From Corylus avellana (taxonomy: Eukaryota > Streptophyta > Magnoliopsida > Fagales > Betulaceae), in the NCBI RefSeq assembly GCF_901000735.1, contig NC_081544.1, positions 27,088,095 through 27,152,094 of the forward strand: a DNA stretch of 64,000 nt, given 5' to 3'. Both the position numbers and the translations under genes were made by a program. Positions within the stretch are counted from its first letter, which is position 1. Every line of letters starts with the position of its first letter. Shown here one piece after another: positions 48,666 to 59,000 of the stretch. The notes beneath the pieces were generated by a model. That model was not told where the DNA came from and did not search any database. It saw nothing but the letters and a program-made list of their open reading frames with translations.

Positions 48666-49785
48666 CTCAATTAGGGAGGGTTCATTCAATTATAAAGTAT
48701 AAATTTAACAAGGGTAGAAAAGGAAAAGCAGTCTTTGTTTGGTGATAATCTAAGGAAAAAAAAAAAAAAAAGAATAGCTAGTCAATATTGAGGAATGCTT
48801 ATTCCCATGGATACCAATCTGTTGGAACTGTTGTGGTTCTTTTTATTTTAAATGAGAGTCAGTTCCACATTGATTCTTTTTTTTTTTTTTTTTTTTTATC
48901 GTATTACGCAATCTTCTCATTCTTGAGATAATGGAAAAATGTACACGATTGAATAGTGTGGCTCCGAGCTAAAATACATAAGCAATTAATGAAAATGTCG
49001 CATATCTAATATCTAATTTCTAATAGCAGAAACTAAAAGAATGTAAACTCTAGAATGGCTAAAATTGTGAAAAGTAGCATCTAAGGGTGGCTAACACTGT
49101 GATAAGTGGCACAGCTTTTCATAGGATGACACAAATTGTATTCTAGTTTTTATTATTGAAAATTTAGTTGCCTTGATGATTAAATGAAAAGTTTAATGAG
49201 AGTGCTTTATATAGTGAATGATTGTGATATGTGGATTGAATTTATTAATGGGTAATATGAGCAAAGTTATGTATTACTTTAGGGGGTTAAATAGAATTTT
49301 CCAATAAAATAAAAAATAAATAAATAAATAAAAACAGAGAAACAGAAGAGAAACAAAAGCTATAAATATATGTAAGCTATATATGAAGTGCTTGAGCAAC
49401 TCTAATTTACCTTTGTTCCACCATCACTTTTTCATTTTAAAGTAAATGTCAAATTCTACACCATGTACGGAACCAAATTGTAACGGATCATAGGAGATTA
49501 TGGTTGGACTATCTGCAATGAGATTAACAAAAGAACCTTCAGAGAAAGCCCCATCACCTCACAGGAACAGATTGGCTCGATCACCAAAACCCATCATTAG
49601 GATGTTAGATACGCAAATTGGCTCCAATGAATTTTGATTTCTTGACCTTCGCTTAACTGATTCAACTTGGAAGCAGATAAGTAAGAAGAGGAACCAATTG
49701 GCCCCTAAATTCAGTGACTCAATCTCAGTACTTGCAGGCAAAACAAATCAAATCCATGCTCGAGTGCAAGGATGCTTAGTAGGAA

Positions 49786-50557
49786 TCAGTACAGCATCTT
49801 AGTCCAAGAACCCAAAAATGGGAAAACAGCAATCAACAATCTCAAGAGCAGAGGTGTGTCACTTTTTCTCTCCCTGCGACTCAACTTTCCCTTCTCCGTT
49901 GTTGTCTGCCGTGACCCTCCAGACATTCGATATGCTCTCCGTGCAAATCCAGATCTATCTAGGTCATCCCAACCACCAAAATTTGGTGCATCNNNNNNNN
50001 NNNNNNNNNNNNNNNNNNNNNNNNNNNNNNNNNNNNNNNNNNNNNNNNNNNNNNNNNNNNNNNNNNNNNNNNNNNNNNNNNNNNNNNNNNNNACGAAAAT
50101 GACCCATTCATTCTCTTAAATAACAAAACCGAGCTAAAAGAATCAGCTTTTTATTGAATAAGAGATGGGTTTAATATCAAAATTGTACCTTGAAAATCCA
50201 GAAACTGTCAAAGATTTCCTCGAAGATCCCACCAGACCCTTCCTCCATCTCCGGCGAGGAAGAAGACTCGTCGGACCACCACCGCCTCTTCTCCTTCTTC
50301 TTCTTTCTGCCTCTGCTTCCTCCAAAGCCAAATTCAGAATCTTGGTCTTCTCCTTCGTCTTTGTCATCCTCGAAGTTGAATCCCTGTGAGGAACGGGCGG
50401 TTTCGGCATTGGAGTTCCAGGGACGGTACCTGGTAGAGAACGAGCGGCGAGAATGAGAGGCCGGATAAGGGGTTTTGGGTAGCGTTGGATGGCGATAAGG
50501 AGGTCGAGGATGCGTGAAGATGGAGCAGGGGTGGTGTGTAAGGAGCTGGGCTTCCAT
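49786..50557 (-). CDS. Membrane-protein gene copy C, interrupted by gap
   Basis: Exon 1 (50189-50557) encodes the same 123 residues as copy A. Exon 2 is seen only at its 3' end (49786-49992) because of the gap. The last codons read CTG TAC TGA, so the stop is one codon later than in copies A and B. This copy sits directly divergent from the intact SMAP1 gene, about 830 bases apart, the arrangement expected of the ancestral locus. Confidence 0.7.
49993..50092. other. Assembly gap (100 N)
   Basis: Placeholder inside exon 2 and the intron of membrane-protein copy C. By comparison with copy A the true missing length is about 1.5 kb. Confidence 0.99.
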
Positions 50558-51387
50558 TTGGCCACGTCCTTTAGTTTCTTCTCCTCCATTCAACTTCCAT
50601 CATTTTTGGAGTATGGACTAGTTTCCCTTACTAGTCCCAAAGAGTAGCAGCCTAGCAGGAAAATGTTAGCTAAAAATAAAATAAATGAATAAATAATTTT
50701 TTTTGACATAATAAATAAATGATAGATCAACCACATTAATTCTTGTGTTTTATTTTATTTATCCCTTTTATTTTCCTTTAGCGTTAGTAATTAAGCCTAC
50801 ATAAACAAGACCAAACGAATCACACCACAAATGCTCAATAGATAATTTTGGGTAACCCCTCTCTTGATCTGTTTTTTTTCATTGGCGGGATTAATTTTTG
50901 TGGGAATCTATGATGAAAATATTAGTATTTGCCGTCTTGAATTTCATTAATATTCTGATAGGGTTAGGTCACTTTATAGGTCAGTCGAACTTGAGGGAGT
51001 GTCTTACTGCCGGTTCTCATCGTTTAGGCCTTTTTTTGTGTGTAACTTCTGGTAAGCAAGGACTATTTTGGTCACATTCAAAAAATACATATAGTTAGTT
51101 TCTCTGGCCTTCCTTTTTATTTAGAAAAAAATATATGTTTTCATCTAAAACATTACAATTTATATAATCTCACCCTCATAACACACAAACGGTGGCGATT
51201 AACACACACACACACCAAAAAAAAAAAAAACCAGTGGCGGTTGCTTTTAATACGTTCAAGAAACGACCACGTCTCTTCGACATACAAACGGCACCGTTTA
51301 GCGAATCGCCTCTTAAGCCCTAAAAGTCTTGAATCGTATCCACCAGATAAGGAGGACCTGAGACAGAGAGAGACATAGACGAGGCCG
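50558..51387. promoter_or_regulatory. Divergent promoter, membrane-protein C / SMAP1
   Basis: About 830 bases between two divergent starts, almost identical to 21993-22773. Close to SMAP1 there is a TTAAGCCCTAAAAG block resembling the telo-box (AAACCCTAA) of growth-expressed plant genes, and a GA-rich leader. No TATA box stands out. Confidence 0.45.
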
Positions 51388-51567
51388 ATGCCCATGGATT
51401 TCTTCGGAGACATGGACGACCAGCCGTCGACGATGGCGATGGACGTTGACGACGTGGACCCTCTTGAGATCTACGGCGAAGGCGTAATCTCTGTCGACAA
51501 CAAGGTCGCCGACGCCGATTTCTTCAACTCCTTCGAGGACGACTTCGACGACTCCGACATTAACTGA
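51388..51567 (+). CDS. SMAP1: Small acidic protein 1 (SMAP1)
   Basis: A 59-codon frame starting MPMDFFGDMDD and ending FDDDFDDSDIN-like (here EDDFDDSDIN) before TGA. The middle block MAMDVDDVDPLEI and the C-terminal phenylalanine/aspartate-rich block NKVADADFFNSFEDDFDD are the hallmarks of plant SMAP1, a very acidic nuclear protein of about 60 residues needed for normal response to 2,4-D in Arabidopsis (At4g13520, gene affected in aar1). Length fits the family exactly. An in-frame second ATG lies two codons downstream; the first is preferred because it gives the family length. It is the only SMAP1 reading frame in the window, although its upstream flank occurs twice and its downstream flank twice. 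Confidence 0.93.
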   Translation: MPMDFFGDMDDQPSTMAMDVDDVDPLEIYGEGVISVDNKVADADFFNSFEDDFDDSDIN

Positions 51568-51849
51568 AACTTTTCGTCATCATCATGTATGCCCTTATTT
51601 TCTAGGTTTTTTTGTCTCCGTCAGAATCCTCCTGTGTTAAACGTGGAACGTGCATATTAGGAACGATGTGTTTGACTGGTTGGATCTTTTCTTATATGGT
51701 TGAACTAGAAATTATATGAGGTTTCGACTATGGCTGAATAATTGATTGGCTTTCTTTCTTTTTTTTTTTTTCTTTTTTTTTCAGAATTAAGCTTTGGTTA
51801 GTTGCTGAGAAATTGATAAAAATAAAAATTAAAAATTAAAAAAAAAAAA

Positions 51850-52960
51850 ACAAGAACCGGGAAATTAACATATATGTGGTTGATCGGCTCCTTCTTATAG
51901 TCGCACTTTGGAGTTTATTAGGTATATGTAAAGAGGGTTGTCCTCAGTTTGGTTGCTGGGTAAAGGAAAAGAAAATTCACTCCGGAATCGGTACTGTTTT
52001 CCTTTTATATTGTTTTTGGATATGCCTTATGATTTCAAATAGTGTAAAAGTGAAGTCGTAAGGATAGATGGTTGTATTTTTGGCTTAGTTGAGTGAGGGA
52101 TTATGAATATAAATTAGTTTTTATTTTTACGTTTATCAATCCTCTATTTTGCTTGGAAATATTAATTTCAGCATTGGTTTTGGCCCTAGTATGTTGTTGA
52201 GCTGAGGAGAATTCTCTTCGTCTTTGAAGCACACCTTTCTCTGCGTTTTGGTTGATCTTTGAGTCGGTGGATGTTTAATTATCAACTTAATCACACCAGC
52301 TGTGATCTCTAAGCATCTAACTGGTGTGGGAACTGTCTCAGATATTTGTCACATTATAAAATGCACATGGATATATCCACATTTGATAATGTTTCTCAAG
52401 ATAATTATCTCTTTACTCCAATGGTACTTCCTTCCTCTGTAGCAAGGTGGAGGGTGAACCATGAGTTCAAGTCCCACCGAGTGCTTGTGTATCTTACAAT
52501 TATTAGGAAAAAAAAAAAAAAATTGTGTCCTCTTCTCTTCTATGTAATTGGCAATTCAATTTAGGTGTTGGTGGTCATGGTTGAATTTTAGTGATTGCTG
52601 CTCGAATTGGAAGGCTTGGTTATGGATTTTCTTTGTGGAGCTTAGTTGTAATTTCCAAAGATTATGTCGAGAAAAGTTATAGGTGTTTGGTATGGATTTG
52701 CTGTAGGTGTTTGATATATGTAGGGTTCACTCTGTTGTGATGATGGGATGAAATACTGCAGGAAATAAGGAGAATATCCAGAAAACCTCTCGTATCTAGG
52801 TTTAAGCACGATTGTGGTGCTGCTTTGAACTTTTTGGTCCGTATTGAAGGACCGGTGAATGATTTATTTTCCTGCAATTATGGTAGTGGTGTCTGATTTA
52901 TTTAACCAAAAGTGAGGACCTCATGTCCTTGAGCATGGGATCTGTAATTCTTGTGTTATT
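51850..52960 (+). repeat. SMAP1 3' flank, unit 1 of direct repeat
   Basis: Homologous to 62210-63205 (shared blocks include AAAGAGGGTTGT, AAGAAAATTCACTCCGGAATC and CTTAATCACACCAGCTGT). There is no gene in it. It contains a SINE at about 52435. Confidence 0.85.
52435..52520 (+). mobile_element. tRNA-derived SINE fragment
   Basis: TGTAGCAAGGTGGAGGGTG (A-box-like), GAGTTCAAGTCCC (B-box-like), GTGCTTGTGTATCTTACAA and an A-run. The same unit appears at 62745 in the duplicated flank and, more diverged, at 11047. Confidence 0.55.
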
Positions 52961-53391
52961 TAGATTGCAATTGGTGGGGCAGGTTGTTGGTATGTTTTAA
53001 TGGACGAGTAATTCTAGAAATTATATTTTTATCTCATAACTATCTTATAATATTGGCATGGCACTCTGACCCAATTCTTGAATTTATTTTTTACAAGTGA
53101 TCCAAGGGTTTATTGGAACCACATGTTAGTATTGTAAAAATAATTGTATAATAGAAATGTAGTTTTTAGCTCAAGCTAAGGTGTGCATCTATTTATATTA
53201 AGTCACATAACAGTGATCCAAGACACTAGATTATTGGAAGCTAGTTTTGTTGAATGGGTAGCTTGGTGCAGGGAGCATGAAGGGGAACACATGATGTGTG
53301 GACATGCTAACCTGGTTACTAAGAGATGTTGATCTACTTTGCATCAGACTTGGTTCTAAATTGGGTGCGTTTCAGATGGCAGTGGGAGTAA

Positions 53392-53607
53392 GGGCATGTT
53401 TGAGATTGCGTTTGAGAGACTTAAAATCTGCTTTTAACACTCAAAAAGTCTGTTTGAAGAAAAAAATATTCGTTTGGTAAAAAAATTTAAAACGCTTTTA
53501 AGGGTCTAAAACGCCTAAAAATGGTTAAAAAGCACTTTTGGCAAAAGCTTAAAAATGAAGCTTTTGTCCAAAAGCTCTATTTGTCAAACGCAATTCCAAA
53601 CATGCTC
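53392..53607. mobile_element. hAT-like MITE, about 216 bp
   Basis: The left end GGGCATGTTTGAGATTGCG and the reverse complement of the right end GAGCATGTTTGGAATTGCG are terminal inverted repeats. The interior is AT-rich with TTAAAACGC/GCTTTT repeats. The flanks do not give a clean 8-bp duplication. Confidence 0.65.
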
Positions 53608-53950
53608 TAAGAGTGCTTGCCAATTTTGTGTGACATACATACAAGAAGAAAAAGATAGAGCAAGTTCAAGTAATTATCATGGCCGTGTAAATGGGCTTTG
53701 GACACCTACACTTTGTAAACTTTTGTTTTTAATTCAATATATATATATTTGTTTGAAAAAGGTAAAATTTTGTTGGAGTTTTGCGACAAGTACTTTACAA
53801 TTTACTACAAGTCTTGTACAAATTAAATATTTTGTTGGAGTTTTACTAAATTTACGTACAATGATATTGTTTTTGTGCCCATAAAGATGGTAAGTAACTT
53901 AGGATAGTGAAATTGGGGTCTAATAATGGTTATGGTACCAAATAAGCGAT
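53608..53950. other. Intergenic, no gene seen
   Basis: AT-rich stretch with a pair of imperfect repeats (TTTTGTTGGAGTTTT occurs twice near 53768 and 53830). Nothing else recognised. Confidence 0.5.
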
Positions 53951-54085
53951 GTAGCCTACGACATTGCATTAAACAAATATTGATTCATACCGATTGAGAA
54001 TTTAATAATGGTTGGGACGTCTACATATGAGTTTGCCATTGTTGATGTTAGAACATCATCCCATACATTTATGCTCAAACATATT

Positions 54086-55255
54086 TGAAAATTCTATATT
54101 ACGACTCCAAACGACACCTATTTTGAATGTATAGGTGTTTCACACAATTTATGCGGAAATAGATCTGACCTAACAATTAATAGACAACCAAAAATATATG
54201 AAACAATAAACAATAAACAACACAGATATTTTGGTTACGAAGAGGAAACCAATTAGATAACTCTCTAATTGTAAAACCTCTCCAGGGCAGCAAAACCCAG
54301 GAAATCAACTAACTCAGTAAAAGAATAAAGGATTACAAGACGTTCACACTTACAAAACCTTTGCAATTGACATGATCTTGTATAAGACAAGCGACCCACT
54401 TGCCTTCTACCGCAGTAGCCCTTTCCAGATACAGCTGGTACAATCCTTTTACGTGATCTCCCTTCATTGGAACTCCGGTTGACTTCGCATCAACAATCAA
54501 CAAGTAAACACAAACGATCACTCTAAGAGAGAGAACAAACTCTACCCTTTTAGCACACAAAAGCGAATTCTAGATGCGGAAATTCGTCCCTCTCTCTTCC
54601 TATAGAGGTGTATTTATAATAGCCCCATCATCCCTAGACCTAGGAAAGAGTTTATATTCATTTAAAACTGTTACAGGTACGCGGCGTTCGGACGGGAACA
54701 TGTGCCATCCGGACGGGACAACAAAACACAGCCAGAAAGTGTTTTTAACACATGGCCGTCTGCAATCTCGTCCGGACGAGATTGCAGACGAGCCATTCCG
54801 CCTAGCTTCGTAGTATTCTTTTTTATGGCCCATTTTGACCTAGTAAACATTAGAATTAGCTAAACCTCGTGAAACATGACTTTGTAGATCATTGAGTTAT
54901 CTTTCCAACGCCGCAAAGATTGATCCAATCAGAGGCTTGAAACTCAAGATATGACCTTTTTAGTAAAAGTCGTCCGGACAGGATTCAGACGAGACTGCAG
55001 ACGAGGCTCTCGGGAATTCTTGTTTATCGAGTTCGTCCGGACGGGGTTCAGACGAGGCTCTCAGGAATTCCTATTTATCGAGCTCGTCCGGACGGGATTT
55101 CAAACGAGATTGCAGATGAGGCTCTCGGGGAAAATAGAATTCTTCGAGTGTCCGAACGGCACTTCTTCTCGTCCGAACAGTAATTGAATGGATGATGAAT
55201 CTTGGCACTTTTGGTCACCATTTTGCTTACTGAATTAAGCCAACAAGAACTTACA
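54086..55255. mobile_element. Solo LTR / LTR-like insertion, 1170 bp
   Basis: It begins TGAAAATTC and ends GAACTTACA, with perfect 5-bp duplication ATATT (54081-54085 and 55256-55260). The two sides rejoin precisely on the WAK-like coding sequence, which confirms the borders. Its interior carries several CGTCCGGACG palindromic motifs. Confidence 0.8.
54965..55160. repeat. Tandem repeat with CGTCCGGACG core
   Basis: Three degenerate units of about 60-65 bases, each starting with CGTCCGGAC, then GATT/GTTCAGACGAG and GAGGCTCTCGGG. Further CGTCCGGACG motifs lie near 54690-54780. They are inside the LTR. Confidence 0.75.
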
Positions 55256-56030
55256 ATATTCAATCTATTCATAGTTTGGCCGAAGGTTAGAAGCTTTTTG
55301 CAGCATTTAAACTGCCTTCAACTCTATTGCAACTTGTTTCACTGTAGGCCATTTCTTCCCATTTAAGTTAGCACCTTTTCGCAAGGTGCGTGACTTCAAT
55401 GACATCTTCTTTCTTGCCTTCTTTTAAAAATTGGCTACTAAGAATTTCAAACAAATTGTTCTCTTCCGATGATTGAATGAAATATGTTGCTAGACTTTTG
55501 ACTTCTTGTGTCTTTGTTGATGAGATCACTTTTTCGCCAATTAACAGCTCAACAAACTTTTATGTTTTTTTACTTGTATATATGTGTGTATAGGTAATAC
55601 ATCAAGTTAATTAATTTGGAAACACTACAAGTAGCACTTCAAATTACCTCCAATTAATTACCATAGCTAATTCATTTTGGGAGCGTTACATGTGTGCCCC
55701 TTTTAATGGGGGAGGCTCCTGGCCCAAAATGGTAGCATGGATTCCAATAAGGTGTCACATTAATGACCATAAGAGTTTATAGTTTCCACATGAAAAATAT
55801 CATTGATTTGCTTATCTTATAAATGCGGTTGTGTATGCGAGTCCATTGCTAGGGTGACTATTCAATGTATCAACAACAACAAAAATAGATCCTTGAACAT
55901 GGAGCTTTCTGCTATCTTATACTATCAATAGAATTGGATATGGTTAATCCATGTTCTCAGATGATTTTTGAAATTACAACGTAAACAGAAAATTATTTAG
56001 CCTATAAAATTGCATCAAACAAATACTGAT

Positions 56031-59000
56031 TCATGCAGATTGAGAAGATAATAATGGTTGGGCGTCTACAGATGAGGTTGACATTGTTGATTTGGGTTCA
56101 GCATCCCATGGCTCGTACATTTCTGCTCGATCATATTCAAGCTCTTCATAGTTTTGTTGAAGGTTAGGAGTTTTTTGTGGCATTTGTACTATCTCCAACT
56201 CCATTGCGACTTCTTTCATTGTAGGCCGTTTCTTTCCGTTTAAGTCTAAGCACCTTTTCGCAAGGTTCGCGACCACAATGATATCTTCTTTCTTACCTTC
56301 CTTCAAAACTCGACTATCAATAATACCAAACAAATTGTTCTCCTCTATCGATTGAATGAAATTTGTTGCTAAACTTCTGGATTCTTGTGTCATTGTGGAA
56401 GAGATTGCTTTTTCTCCAGTTAACAGCTCAGCAAGGACAACACCAAAACTATAAACATCACTCTTTTCTGTAAACTGACTTGATTGGAAATACTCAGGGT
56501 CCAAATATCCAAAAGTGCCATGCACTAGTGTGGTTAAGTGAGTTTGATCAACAGTGATGGATCTTGATGTCCCAAAGTCGGCTACTTTAGCTCTGTACTT
56601 ATCATCTAAGAGTATGTTTGTAGACTTAATGTCTCGATGATAAATGGGCGAGGAAGCTGCTGAGTGTAAGTAGAAAAGAGCTCCTGCTACTTCAGTTGCA
56701 ATTCGTAAGCGCATATCCCATGTCAATGGAAACTCTTCAGTTTGGCCATTGACATATTGGAAGAGAGTTCCATTGGGAATGTATTCATAAACTAGCAAAG
56801 GAACTTCCGTCTCCAAACAACAACCAATTAGCTTAACAACATTCCTGTGGTTAATTTGTGAAAGAATGACAACTTCATTAATAAATTCTTCAAGTTTTGC
56901 TTCATCAATTACCCTGGACTTTTTCACAGCAACGATTCTACCATCTGCCAACATGCCTTTGTAAACAGTGCCTTGTCCTCCTTGACCAAGTATTCTATTT
57001 ACATTAAAACGATCAGTGGCCTTCTCCAAATCTTTTGAATTAAACAATTTGGTGGTATCAACATTGGCTTCATTTGAAGATAATTGTTGTTGTAATAATA
57101 AACCACCATTTCTTTTGAAAAACTTGTTCTTCTGTTTAATCCTCCTCCTTTTCTTTATTACTTTGTATGACCACCACCCACCAACAAGTAGAACCAATAG
57201 CCCAAGGCTACTACTAACACCTGCTTAATGCAATGTAATAGGAAGATATTATTCATTACAATAAAATGTTATAGCAATAGTTTTGATTGAGAATGTTGAC
57301 TTAAGATAGAGAGACATCTTCTCGAATGCTAAAAATTAGTATAACAAACAATCATGTGACAAAAAGTATGCTAATATATTATGACCATTAAAGTGTTCGA
57401 ACAGGATGGTAAAAGTGGGCTATTAAGGGAGGAAAATGATTAAACCAAAAAAAAAAAAAAAAACAAAAGGAAGGTTTAAAGGTTTTCATTAGAATCCCAT
57501 ACCTACAATTTTTAAAATTGTAACCATTATTTTAAATGAACAGTCACGATTTTGTCAAGTCATCTATTTTGACTTAAGAAAAAAAAAAAGAGAAGAAGAA
57601 GAAGAGGAAAACCTCACTTAACCTTCTTGAACTTCCATCACTTTTGCAATTACTCTTTAAAGTTCAAAAACTCTCTATTTAGTGTATCAAACTTCAAATT
57701 TTTTGCAATGTCACCCTTCCGTTAGATTTTTTTGTTAAATCCTTACGAAGGTGTCAAAATTACCAAAATACCCCATTTTGTTTTTTGAAAAAAAAAATTT
57801 GAAAAGATTTAAGCTTTGGTCATGATTTAACGAAATTTTGCAAAAATACCCACACCTAAATCCTTGCAATTTTAGAAATTTTGACTAGATTTAACGGAAA
57901 AACTTAACGAATGAGTGATATTGCAAAAAATTATAAGTTTGATACATTAAATTGAAAGTTTTTGAACTTTGTGGGAGGGTGGGAGGGGGGGGGGGGGGGG
58001 GATATAATTGCAAAAGGTAATAGAGGTTTAGGATGGAGGGTTGAGTAAAGTTTTCAAAAAAAACAAAAAAAAAAAACTCTTAAGAGGAAATGATTTCTTT
58101 AGCCAACACCTAAAGAGTTTTAGTCAACCACCTATTAAGATTTTAAGGTGGTTGGCTATTTCAAGGAGGTGTTCGGCCACTCCTATAAGCCTTGAAAGGT
58201 GACTCAACGACCCCCGCAAGATTTGAGGGGCTTGGGAGGGGGGGTATGGCCAACCTCAAAACCCTTTGGCTTATGGGGGATCTTTAAAAATAAATAAATA
58301 AAGGCTTATGGGGGTGGTTGGTCACTCCTCAAGAGTTTTGAAGGTGATCTAACCATTTCCTAAAGTATTTGAGGGTGGTGGACCATCCTCTTTAAGTAGA
58401 TAAAGGAAGATTTTTTTTTTTAATTAAACCATTTTAAGAATTGCATGTTGTTGCAATTTTAAGAATTTCAAAAAATTATGATCCTAAAGGTTCCTATATA
58501 TATATATATATATATATATACTTGAAGCATACCTCTATATAGTAGTAAGTGAATTTTAGGGAGATATTTATTGAAAATTGATTGCATAGAAAGTGTACGG
58601 GAAAATATTAAAAAGAAAAAGAAAAAAATTGCCACTACACACGCTTGGAAATACTTCAAAAATTGGGATATGAGCACTTTACAAGGAGTATAACAGAGTG
58701 CCATACGTTTTAGAAATCTAATCATGGCAAGCCCATTTTGATGCTTTTAATTTTTTTTTCAAAAGATGTGTTTCAATTCTCCTCAAAATATGTGTTTTAA
58801 ATTTTTGTTTTCTCTAAAAACATAATATTAATTCCCCTAAAAGAATGTATATCCAAAGCAAGTGGAACCAATTGAAAGAAAGAAGGTGAAAGAAAATCAA
58901 TCAAAATAATGTCGGAAAAAATATTGAGATTTCTTGTTTCGGTGGTTCACAATATGCATTATACGTACCTATCGTGGCCGCTCTAACCGGAGGCTTCGGG

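Larger units (their letters stand above)
46733..51345 (+). repeat. Segmental duplication, copy C (direct copy of 16487-22773)
   Basis: It begins within CtpA intron 9 (TTCCTTCTGGTGCCTTATCC in both) and runs to the SMAP1 leader, with a gap at 49993-50092 that hides about 1.5 kb of A-equivalent sequence. About 160 bases of intron 9 (A 16640-16795) are missing. Its left junction with the lipase gene is inside one contig. Confidence 0.93.
53955..55562 (-). pseudogene. Truncated WAK-like kinase 3' fragment, split by an LTR
   Basis: 53955-54085 matches the C-terminal coding end and 3' UTR of the WAK-like gene at 55995-56140. 55256-55562 matches its kinase C-lobe (56140-56440). It contains indels that break the frame and stops at the codons corresponding to the LLTGE region. 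It lies about 0.5 kb downstream of the intact gene as a partial tandem duplicate. Confidence 0.8.

Noticed and set aside
57984..58000. G-run as a G-quadruplex or regulatory site
   Set aside because: It is a single homopolymer within a MITE arm and prone to sequencing error; nothing else supports a function.
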